Of a stretch of 64,000 nucleotides of DNA, positions 8,287 to 15,536 are shown piece after piece. The position numbers and the translations under genes are program-made. A model generated the notes under the pieces. That model did no database searches. It saw only the letters and a program-made list of their open reading frames with translations, and had not been told where the DNA came from. The stretch is from Paenibacillus sp. 453mf (GTDB lineage: Bacteria > Bacillota > Bacilli > Paenibacillales > Paenibacillaceae): contig NZ_FPAC01000001.1 of NCBI RefSeq assembly GCF_900116105.1, positions 2,731,135-2,795,134 of the forward strand. The letters run 5' to 3'. Position 1 is the first letter of the stretch. Each line of letters begins with the position of its first letter.

Positions 8287-9359
8287 TCCGTTTCCTCCTT
8301 GTGCTTCTTAGCGGTATACTTTTTAACAACCGGTAATATTTTCGTTGCAATCAACTCGATGTTTTTCTTAACCCTGTCGAAAGGTACGCCTCCGAAATCG
8401 ATTTGAGCGATATACCGCTGATGGCCGAACAGCTCATGCTGATAAAGCATTTTCTCGATGATCTGATCGGGACTGCCGACGTTCATGACATCGTGCGTAT
8501 CCGAGCCTTGTGCGAAATGCTGTTTTGGATAGCTGCGCCCGTTAATGAGCTCCAAGAAGACATTCGCGTGAGTATACGCTTCTTTAAGCGCCTGTTGGCT
8601 CGTGTCGGCGGCATGGAACATACCTGCTGTCGCAATCGGCAGTAGGGCCGGATCGTGTCCATTTTGCTTCGCAGCTTCGCGGAAAGCATCGATCGACAGT
8701 TTAAACGAGGTTGCTGGGCCCCCTAAAGTGGCCAAATACATCGGGACGCCCGCATAACCGGCCTTGATCGCACTGGCGGGAGGTCCGCCGACGGCGCGCC
8801 ATATCGGCATCCAGCCGTTTTTCGGCCGCGGAAGCACTTTCGCGTTTCGCAGAGGAGCGCGGTATTGTCCGCTCCAATTGACGACTTCCTGTTCGTTAAT
8901 CTTTAACAGCAGTTCAAGCTTTTCCTCGTACAGCTCTTCATAATCGCGGACGTCGTATCCCAACAACCCGAAGTTTCCGACACGCGAAGCACGGCCGGCG
9001 ATGATCTCAGTTCGACCATCGGAAATCAAATCGATTGTCGCGAAGTCCTCATACACCCGTACCGGATCCAATGTGCTGATGATGGTCGAAGAGCTGCCTA
9101 TCTTGATTTTCTTGGTCGCCTGGGCAATCGCCGATATCACGACAGAGTGCGCCTGCGTCGTGAAATAGTCCTGATGGCTTTCCCCAACGCTGAAAAAATC
9201 GATGCCCGCCTGCTCGGCCAGCTGGGCATATTCAATGATTTCATGAATTCTTTGCTGTGCCGAAATGCGCTTCCCGGTGTGCGGGTCCGGAAGATGATCG
9301 CCTAACGTATAGATGCCGAATTCCAGCCCTGCATCTGGATTGATGCGATATTTCTCCAT
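8283..9359 (-). CDS. Luciferase-like FMN-dependent monooxygenase, copy 1
   Basis: A 358-residue LLM-class flavin-dependent oxidoreductase with a TIM-barrel fold. Landmarks are GIDFFSVGESHQDYF, the SSTIISTLDPVRVYEDFATIDL block, and GRASRVGNFGLLGYD. It should use reduced FMN to oxygenate an unidentified small organic substrate. The stop overlaps the start of the FMN reductase (ATGA), implying translational coupling of the two components. It is nearly identical to copy 2 upstream. It resembles the LLM proteins that are paired with FMN reductases in actinobacteria and Firmicutes, but the substrate cannot be read from the sequence. Confidence 0.92.
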   Translation of the reverse strand: MEKYRINPDAGLEFGIYTLGDHLPDPHTGKRISAQQRIHEIIEYAQLAEQAGIDFFSVGESHQDYFTTQAHSVVISAIAQATKKIKIGSSSTIISTLDPVRVYEDFATIDLISDGRTEIIAGRASRVGNFGLLGYDVRDYEELYEEKLELLLKINEQEVVNWSGQYRAPLRNAKVLPRPKNGWMPIWRAVGGPPASAIKAGYAGVPMYLATLGGPATSFKLSIDAFREAAKQNGHDPALLPIATAGMFHAADTSQQALKEAYTHANVFLELINGRSYPKQHFAQGSDTHDVMNVGSPDQIIEKMLYQHELFGHQRYIAQIDFGGVPFDRVKKNIELIATKILPVVKKYTAKKHKEETE

Positions 9360-9435
9360 TGCTTATCCCGACCTTTCCCTTAGTCTTCCTACTTGTTAGC
9401 CCGTAGCTACAAATATATTAAAGTTACTTATAAAT

Positions 9436-9459
9436 CTATTGAAATCCGACGATCTTCAT
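9436..9459 (-). pseudogene. Fossil start of FMN reductase (7-codon stub)
   Basis: The ATG at 9459 overlaps the copy-2 monooxygenase stop by the same ATGA as in the real operon. It reads MKIVGFQ followed by TAG; the first five residues equal those of the intact FMN reductase. This is the breakpoint of the tandem duplication. Confidence 0.8.
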
Positions 9460-10544
9460 TCCGTTTCCTCCTTGTGCTTCTCATTGTGCTTCTTAGCGGT
9501 ATACTTTTTAACAGCCGGTAATATTTTCGTTGCAATCAACTCGACGTTTTTCTTAACTCTGTCGAAAGGTACGCCTCCGAAATCGATTTGAGCGATATAC
9601 CGCTGATGGCCGAACAGCTCATGTTGATAAAGAATTTTCTCGATGATCTGATCGGGACTGCCGACGTTCATGACATCGTGCGTATCCGTGCCTTGTGCAA
9701 AATGTTGCTTCGGATAGCTGCGCCCGTTAATGAGCTCCATGCCGATGTTCGTGTGAGGATACGCTTCCTTCAGTGCCTGCTGGCTCGTTTCGGCGACATG
9801 AAAAAGACCGGCAGTTGAAATCGGCAGCTTTGCCGGATCATGTCCGTTTCGCTGCGCAGCTTGGCGGTAAGCATCAATCGACAGTTTAAACGAGGTTGCT
9901 GGGCCCCCTAAAGTGGCCAAATACATCGGGACACCCGCATAACCGGCCTTGATCGCACTGGCGGGAGGTCCGCCGACGGCGCGCCATATCGGCATCCAAC
10001 CGTTTTTCGGCCGCGGAAGCACTTTCGCATTTCGAAGAGGGGCGCGGTATTGTCCGCTCCAATTGACGACTTCCTGTTCGTTGATCTTCATAAGCAGCTC
10101 TAACTTTTCCTCGTACAGCTCTTCATAATCGTGGACGTCATATCCCAACAAGGCGAAGTTCCCTATCCGAGAAGCGCGGCCGGCGATGATTTCGGTCCGA
10201 CCATCGGAAATCAAATCGATCGTCGCGAAGTCCTCATATACACGTACTGGGTCCAACGTGCTGACAATTGTCGAGGAGCTGCCTAGCTTGATTTTCTTGG
10301 TCGCCTGGGCAATTGCCGAGATTACGACAGAGTGCGCCTGCGTCGTAAAATAGTCCTGATGGCTTTCCCCAACGCTGAAAAAATCGATGCCCGCCTGCTC
10401 GGCCAGCTGGGCATATTCAATGATTTCATGAATTCTTTGCTGTGCCGAAATGCGCTTCCCGGTGTGCGGGTCCGGAAGATGATCGCCTAACGTATAGATG
10501 CCGAATTCCAGCCCTGCATCTGGATTGATGTGATATTTCTCCAT
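9456..10544 (-). CDS. Luciferase-like FMN-dependent monooxygenase, copy 2
   Basis: A 362-residue paralogue of the downstream monooxygenase. It is almost identical through the first 215 residues and diverges mainly in a central-C-terminal patch (FREAAKQNGH against YRQAAQRNGH; MFHAADT against LFHVAET). It has a four-residue insertion before the end (KKHNEKHKEETE). Motifs are complete, so it is probably functional. The strong 5' identity suggests a recent duplication or gene conversion. It is followed by the FMN reductase stub rather than a full reductase. Confidence 0.9.
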   Translation of the reverse strand: MEKYHINPDAGLEFGIYTLGDHLPDPHTGKRISAQQRIHEIIEYAQLAEQAGIDFFSVGESHQDYFTTQAHSVVISAIAQATKKIKLGSSSTIVSTLDPVRVYEDFATIDLISDGRTEIIAGRASRIGNFALLGYDVHDYEELYEEKLELLMKINEQEVVNWSGQYRAPLRNAKVLPRPKNGWMPIWRAVGGPPASAIKAGYAGVPMYLATLGGPATSFKLSIDAYRQAAQRNGHDPAKLPISTAGLFHVAETSQQALKEAYPHTNIGMELINGRSYPKQHFAQGTDTHDVMNVGSPDQIIEKILYQHELFGHQRYIAQIDFGGVPFDRVKKNVELIATKILPAVKKYTAKKHNEKHKEETE

Positions 10545-10640
10545 TGCTTATCCCAACCTTTCCCTTAGTCTTCCTATTTGTTAGCCAGTTTCCATAAATA
10601 TATTAAAGTTACTTACAAATCTATTGAAATCCGACAATCT

Positions 10641-11395
10641 TTATTCCGTTTCCTCCTTGTGCTTCTTTGCGGTATATTTCTTAACGGCCGGCATGATTTT
10701 TGTCACGATCAGCTCGATGTTTTTCTTGAGCCTATCGAAAGGCACGCCTCCGAAATCGATTTGAGCAATATACCGCTGATGGCCGAACAGTTCATGCTGA
10801 TAAAGAATTTTCTCGATAATCTGCTCGGGAGTGCCGACATTCATGACGTCGTGCGGATGTGCGGCTTGTGCAACAAGTTGCTTGGAAAGCTCCGTCCGTT
10901 AACGAGCTCCGTGCCCGTATTCAAGTGGGGATACATTTCTTTTATCGCCTGCTGGCTCGTTTCGGCGGCATTGAACAAACCGGAGATCGTGAGCGGCAGC
11001 TTTGCCGGATCGTGTCCGTTTCGCTGCGCAGCCTCACGGTAAGTATCGATCGACATCTTTACGGTGGTTGCCAGGCCGCTTAACAGGCCCGTAACGATCG
11101 GAACACCCGCGTAACCCGCCTTGATCGCGCTGGCGGGAGTTCCGCCAACGCCCGCCAGATCGGCATCCAGCCGTTTTTCGGCCGCGGAAGAACTTTCGCG
11201 TTCCGAAGAGGAGCGCGGTATTGTCCGCTCCAATTGACGACTTCCTGTTCGTTAATCTTTAACAGCAGTTCAAGCTTTTCCTCGTACAGCTCTTCATAAT
11301 CGCGGACGTCGTATCCCAACAACCCGAAGTTTCCGACACGCGAAGCACGGGCGGCGATGATCAGTTTGACCATCGTAAATCAAATCGATCGTCGC
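10641..11395 (-). pseudogene. Luciferase-like monooxygenase, copy 3, broken
   Basis: Reading leftwards, the sequence matches copies 1 and 2 from ATIDLI onward but is broken by at least three frame changes: near 11365 (GRT/GQT region), near 11150 (just after MPIWR), and near 10887 (after NGRSFP). The pieces read NFGLLGYDVRDYEELYEEKL, then ASAIKAGYAGVPI, then MNVGTPEQIIEKILYQHELF. The first third of the gene is missing; at about 11396 it is joined to an Rrf2-type regulator fragment. Confidence 0.9.
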
Positions 11396-11735
11396 GCGGA
11401 CCATTAAGTCCGCGAGGGTGTAATTCTGTAAAGATCTAAGCAATTGTTGCTCAACATCATGCGTAATCTCTTCAAAAACTTGATCGAAGAGGCTACAGGT
11501 TTCTCCGTGATCCGTTGGATTTAAATTTGAGATTGTCTCAGTGTTTGTGATCAGAAAAATCTCAGCGAGCGTAATATGTGTGGGATCTGTTTTGAGCACA
11601 TATCCACCGTCACGCCCTTCCCTTGCCTCAACCATTCCAGTTTGAACGAACGGAAACAAAACTCTTCTCAGAAAAGATGCATTGATCTGAAAGCGTCCCT
11701 GCCAGAACAGCACTGGACTGAACATCTTTAAGTAG
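11396..11735 (-). pseudogene. Rrf2-family transcriptional regulator fragment fused to monooxygenase copy 3
   Basis: Minus-strand translation shows the Rrf2/YwnA-type segment NASFLRRVLFPFVQTGMVEA followed by REGRDGGYVL, the second half of the winged helix, then a regulatory tail with one cysteine (GETCSLFDQVF). The preceding part of the helix-turn-helix is present only out of frame (SSAVLAG) and the true N-terminus is missing. Its C-terminal end runs directly into monooxygenase copy 3. It was probably the local regulator of the flavin oxidoreductase genes and is now inactive. Confidence 0.8.
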
Positions 11736-11804
11736 GAGGATGAGCGCATGGATAAGGAGAAACTTCGTCAGCAATGGATGGAGCGTCACTCAATATCGAA
11801 ATAG
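11735..11804 (+). mobile_element. IS66-type element remnant (start of first accessory ORF)
   Basis: AGGAGGATGAGCGC precedes an ATG at 11748. The reading frame MDKEKLRQQWMERHSISK then stops; its first 13 residues look like the start of the small TnpA-type protein of IS66-family elements. The rest of the element is missing, cut off where IS110-like sequence begins. Confidence 0.5.
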
Positions 11805-12306
11805 CGGGTCGACCATGAAAGCTTGGTGTGAGCAACATCGTGACGGGAGGATGGATTTGTTGTCGCAACAAAAACTTGATTAATCGCTGTCTTGCACGAT
11901 GTAAGTCCTCCCTTGCATCGGATCGCGTTCGAATCAGATCTCGTAGTGCTTCATCCTCACGAGTTGGGACGTAAATAGATGTTAGTTCCCCGGCACGAAA
12001 TAGCTGCGCCAACTGCAATGCATCACGGCGATCCGTTTTAATGCGATCCCCTGCACGCTTGGGAATCAGCGTAGATGCGATTACACAACATTGTGCTCCC
12101 ATCGACGTAATCCAACGGTAGGCTTCATAACAAAAGGCCAGCGTTTCTTTATTTCCCAGCTGTTTAATTAATTTTCGAAGCGCCTTAGCGGTATGTGGAA
12201 TCGTACCGTACCATCTAGGCTCTTCTCGACCTGCTTCAGCAATGGCAATAGCAATTTTTTCTTTTGAGACATCTAAACCAATGAATTTTGTGGCAGACTG
12301 TATACT
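11805..12306 (-). pseudogene. IS110-family transposase, truncated
   Basis: On the minus strand the frame opens with KFIGLDVSKEKIAIAIAEAG, the N-terminal DEDD-nuclease region of IS110-family transposases. It goes on to CYEAYRWITSMGAQCCVIA and then DRIKTDRRDALQLAQLFRAG. Compared with intact relatives, a few codons are missing between CYEA and YRW, there is no clear start codon (ATA where ATG is usual), and the C-terminal transposase domain is absent. The sequence breaks off near 11805 beside an IS66-like stub. The roughly 190 bp upstream to 12499 probably include the element's left end. That stretch contains no gene I can identify, apart from a short open plus-strand stretch of unknown origin. 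Confidence 0.85.
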
Positions 12307-12499
12307 AACAGCTCCTTTTGCTTAGTAGCTCTGAAATGGTTGGTTTCCCTATTTTCCATTTTAACCTACGATTTTCAGCAAATAGGAGCTGCTTCACGTT
12401 CATCTTAACTTACGGCAGTTCTACGAGACTACTTGTCGATCGAAAATAACGAGCAAGGACCACCTTCAACTGTACGTATTTTAGGTGCTTGGGACCCGG

Positions 12500-13066
12500 T
12501 TACGCCTCTGTTCGGAGAGGCTTGAGAGCACCACCCCAGGTGATCACTTGATCCAGCATCGGCCCTACTTCAGCGTCATGCCGTGGATGTGGCTTGAACG
12601 TTGTGAAGTTTTCAAAGTCGGTAAAAATCGATAGCGTCACATGCGCCGAAACAGTAGCAACCTGTAGAAATGCCAACACGTTTCGCAGATGCTCCACCGC
12701 GCGTACACCTCCAACGCCCCCATAGCTGACGAAACCAGCTGCCTTGTTGTACCATTCAGGAGTCAAAAAGTCGATAGCATTCTTGAGCGCACCGGATAGA
12801 CCATGGTTGTACTCGGGCACCACGAAAATGTAGGCATCGAAGCTCTTGATTTTCTGCGACCACGCTTTTGTATGCTCATGAACGTATTGTTGTCCGGTAG
12901 ACGACGGCATGGGTTCGTCTAGCATCGGGAGGTTATAATCGGCAATGTCGACAATCTCGAATTCGGCATCCTTGCGTTCCTTTGCCAGGTTGTACACCCA
13001 CTTTGCAACACCGACATTGACACGACCTGGACGGGTACTTCCAGTAACGATTGCGATTTTCAGCAT
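12500..13066 (-). CDS. NAD(P)H-dependent FMN-binding oxidoreductase
   Basis: A 188-residue flavodoxin-like reductase of the NADPH-dependent FMN reductase/quinone or chromate reductase type. It has GSTRPGRVNVGVAKWV (flavin phosphate binding), VPEYNHGLSGALKNAIDFL and GFVSYGGVGGVRA. It probably reduces quinones or related electrophiles by two electrons. It is not closely similar to the reductase at 7720. Its upstream region holds inverted repeats suitable for a regulator and is then cut off by an IS3 remnant at about 13255. Confidence 0.9.
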   Translation of the reverse strand: MLKIAIVTGSTRPGRVNVGVAKWVYNLAKERKDAEFEIVDIADYNLPMLDEPMPSSTGQQYVHEHTKAWSQKIKSFDAYIFVVPEYNHGLSGALKNAIDFLTPEWYNKAAGFVSYGGVGGVRAVEHLRNVLAFLQVATVSAHVTLSIFTDFENFTTFKPHPRHDAEVGPMLDQVITWGGALKPLRTEA

Positions 13067-13111
13067 ACTTAATCATTACTCCTTATGTCGTATTCCACAA
13101 GCTGTGGATTC

Positions 13112-13167
13112 CTCACTTACTGTTACCGAGTGAGTACAGAATCAGTTTAGCAGAAATACTGATTCTG
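13112..13167. promoter_or_regulatory. Inverted repeats upstream of the oxidoreductase gene
   Basis: A perfect 10-bp inverted repeat CAGAATCAGT / ACTGATTCTG (13137-13167, 11-nt centre) adjoins an imperfect palindrome with arms CTCACT / AGTGAG (about 13112-13134). Both lie 45-100 bp upstream of the start at 13066. Dyads of this kind upstream of flavin oxidoreductases are often operators for HxlR- or MarR-type regulators. No such regulator is present locally. Confidence 0.4.
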
Positions 13168-13254
13168 TGCAAATGTAGTTTCTGTTTTGCAGATGACGTT
13201 CGCGATTCTGTAATGTCCCCCCGTTGTCAAGACACGAAATCCAAAATGCTAAGA

Positions 13255-13735
13255 TAAATCCTCCTTATAGAGCCTCTCCCATTTGTAGCTGCGGAAAAGA
13301 CGTTCCGTCCTGGTATTGTCCTTGGCACGGCCTTTTCCGTCCATGCTGATCTTAATATTTTCATAGCTTTTGATGCAGTTGATATAATCGTTTGAAGTAA
13401 ACTGACTGCCCTGGTCACTATTGATGACTTTAGGTTTTCCATGCGCCCTTATCGCCTCTTTGACGGCTCTTACAATGAAGTCGGACTGCATGGTATTGCT
13501 ATCGGCGTAGCCGACGATATACCGAGAATACCAGTCGATGATGGCAACCAGGTACACAAAGCCTGTGGGGGTTCCACAGTAGGTGATATCTATGCCTCAG
13601 ACCTGGTTCACATGCATAATGGGAACGCCTCGGAGCAAATAGGGATACGTGCGTGCTTTCAAGTCCCGTTTGCTTAGATTGGGACCGGGGTAGAAGGCGA
13701 TGATCCCCATCTCCTCCATTATTTTTCAAGGAGCG
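13255..13735 (-). pseudogene. IS3-family transposase fragment A (DDE domain, in-frame stop)
   Basis: On the minus strand the frame reads MEEMGIIAFYPGPNLSKRDL through VPIMHVNQV, then a TGA, then GIDITYCGTPTGFVYLVAII and DWYSRYIVGY, and further SDQGSQFTSNDY. These are the DDE integrase core motifs of IS3-family OrfB; intact relatives carry Trp at the TGA position. It ends at YKWERLYKEDLS, well before the normal C-terminus, and the N-terminus is also absent. No terminal repeats are visible. Confidence 0.88.
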
Positions 13736-13742
13736 ATTATAA

Positions 13743-13901
13743 ATGAAGGAAAACTTTAAATACAACGACATTGTGAATTCTTTGTGGAAAAAGACGAAAA
13801 ACTGTTCGACATATAACACAAGCTTGTACATGGATAGGGATTTCACGCTACTTATTACCGTTGGAAAGTTAATTATGGTCAAGAGAAGAAGGATTCTGTA
13901 G
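13743..13901 (+). other. Short chimeric ORF of unknown origin
   Basis: An ATG at 13743 follows AAGGAG at a 9-nt spacing and opens a 52-residue frame starting MKENFKYNDIVNSLWKK. Its last third lies over degraded IS3 sequence in a different frame, so the ORF is probably the start of an interrupted gene joined to the remnant. I do not recognise the N-terminal part. Confidence 0.3.
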
Positions 13902-14600
13902 TGGAAAAGATTCATGAACTCTGTGTACAGCATAAGTTTCGCTGTGGATATCGGAAGATTACGGCATTATTTCGAGCAGAGCATAAGGTAAATCACAAAC
14001 GAGTGCAACGAATTATGCAACAGGAACAACTTCAGTGTCGTGTCAAAGTGAAGAAACGGAAACCAACCGGACAACCTATTTATATTGCAGAGCACCTGTT
14101 AAAGCGTCAATTTCAGGCGGACAGACCTATGCAAAAGCTCGTTACTGACATTACTTATTTGCCATTTGGAGGGAAGACATTGTACCTTTCGATTATCTTA
14201 GACTTGTTTAACGGAGAGATTGTAGCGTACAGTATAGCAGACAAGCAAGACACGTCATTTGTTCTAGACACGTTAAGCCAACTGCCCATTTTACCAGGCG
14301 CGATGCTTCATAGCGATCAAGGCAGCGTCTACACGTCACAGTTATATCAGGAAGCTGTAAAAGGAAAAGGCATTGTCATGAGCATGTCCCGCAAAGGTAC
14401 GCCTGCTGATAATGCCCCCATCGAATCGTTTCATTCCACACTAAAGTCTGAAACGTTCTATCTCGAAGGGGCTAACCTGCACAACGACGGCAATCGTTGA
14501 ACAGACCGTTCAAGACCATATTACATACTACAACTCAATTCGGATTCAAACGAAACTAAATAACCAGTCGCCGATTCATTATCGACGACTGGCTGCATAA
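13836..14600 (+). pseudogene. IS3-family transposase fragment B (IS150-like OrfB, frameshifted)
   Basis: From about 13840 the frame reads YYRWKVNYGQEKKDS, then IHELCVQHKFRCGYRKITAL and the DDE motifs VTDITYLPFGGKTLYLS, MLHSDQGSVYTS and DNAPIESFHSTLKSE. One extra base near 14470 shifts the frame; the expected C-terminus then continues as VEQTVQDHITYYNSIR to RRLAA and stop at 14600. OrfA and the start of OrfB are missing. Downstream, CTCAATAACGGGGGTCAGTCC near 14630-14650 looks like the right terminal repeat. It is convergent in sequence with fragment A but a different IS3 subgroup. Confidence 0.88.
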
Positions 14601-14698
14601 CTTGAAAGGTGTTTTGATCCCTGTCTCAATAACGGGGGTCAGTCCTACCTCCATTTTACCAAGGGAAGGTTTCTTTTTGTTATACAAATTTAAAAAAA

Positions 14699-14749
14699 GG
14701 GCTGTACCAAAAGTCTCTTACGAGACTTTTGGTACAGCCCTTTTAGCAT
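14699..14749. terminator. Strong hairpin terminator at the right edge of the island
   Basis: A perfect 19-bp inverted repeat GGGCTGTACCAAAAGTCTC / GAGACTTTTGGTACAGCCC has a 4-nt loop with A and T runs outside. It terminates the minus-strand YpuI-like gene and can work in both directions. The arm resembles the IS-like terminal sequence at 7207-7223 (GAGGCTGTCCCAAAAGT). Confidence 0.9.
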
Positions 14750-14781
14750 GACTTGTATTAAAAAAATCGACCCAGCAGCGC

Positions 14782-15276
14782 TTAAGCTCTGCTCTTCATT
14801 CTGCGCTGAGTCAGATAATCACTTTCGTAATAGTTCAGGTCATCACGCAGTTCTTCATAAGTCTTAGTAATTTCCATGATGATATCGCGAGCAGGTCTTA
14901 CCGGCTTAATCCGGAAACGAATGGCATCTTGACCTGTATATGCGTAACGCCCATCCTCAGAGTAGCATTCATTCTTTGGATAGAAGAAGCTGTTAATACC
15001 CTGATGATAAAGGTTATATAATGCTTTCTCCGCAAAATCAACGTCAAAATTCGCACGACGAAGTGCCGTTCCGAGCTTCTCATACGATACCTCAGAAAAA
15101 ACGAGCAGGTGCCGAAGGTCGGAAAGAAATCCTTTGTAAAATGGAATGGTCTCCTGATCCTGGTCAGCGGCAAGCTGAGCAAGTGAGTTTTCGTTTAGAA
15201 ATGTTTCCAGTTTTTCAATTGCGGGTTTCAATTTCTCTCGTGCCGATTCACACAACTTCTGCACATTTGCTGACAT
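14782..15276 (-). CDS. YpuI-like protein (DUF3907)
   Basis: A 164-residue soluble protein that resembles B. subtilis YpuI in layout. It has a helical N-terminus, LYNLYHQGINSFFYPKNECY, SEDGRYAYTGQDAIRF, and a C-terminal ELRDDLNYYESDYLTQ. Function is unknown. The start (MSANVQKL) is preceded by AAGGGGGAACTACCTTT. It stands alone, terminated by the strong hairpin on its left and divergent from the protease gene on its right. Confidence 0.85.
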   Translation of the reverse strand: MSANVQKLCESAREKLKPAIEKLETFLNENSLAQLAADQDQETIPFYKGFLSDLRHLLVFSEVSYEKLGTALRRANFDVDFAEKALYNLYHQGINSFFYPKNECYSEDGRYAYTGQDAIRFRIKPVRPARDIIMEITKTYEELRDDLNYYESDYLTQRRMKSRA

Positions 15277-15536
15277 AAAGGTAGTTCCCCCTTAAAGAAT
15301 AAGTCCCTCATATAGACTTCTTATAACCGGCCAAGATTTAACTGCATCTACTGACCATTATTTCTCAGCTACTATCCTACCATAAAAATGTGACGAGCGG
15401 TACTTAAATAACCCTAAAGCCGGTAATTCCATCCCCTGTTTATTCTCGTCAGGATTGCAAAATCCTCTCGTATAAAAATAGCCTTATCTTCTCACGCTAT
15501 AGATATTATATAGACAGCAGGAGGAATACAAAAATA

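Larger units (their letters stand above)
8275..11395 (-). repeat. Tandem triplication of a monooxygenase unit (about 1.18 kb period)
   Basis: The segment spanning the first bases of the FMN reductase gene, its ATGA overlap and the upstream monooxygenase recurs three times. Equivalent points lie at 8275, 9448 and 10633, offsets of 1173 and 1185 bp; the 12-bp difference is a short in-frame insertion near the C-terminus of copy 2. Copies 1 and 2 are intact and copy 3 is broken. Each inter-copy spacer keeps the start of the FMN reductase, so in copy 2 it reads MKIVGFQ and then stop, and in copy 3 the start has decayed to ATA. Confidence 0.92.

Noticed and set aside
12380..12525. Plus-strand reading frame around TAVLRDYLSIENNEQGPPST
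   Set aside because: No start, no recognisable family, and it overlaps the 3' end of the oxidoreductase gene; probably a chance frame or an unidentifiable remnant.
7203..14749. Defence island or integrative element
   Set aside because: Contains only redox genes and transposase debris; no integrase, attachment site, restriction or toxin-antitoxin genes were found.
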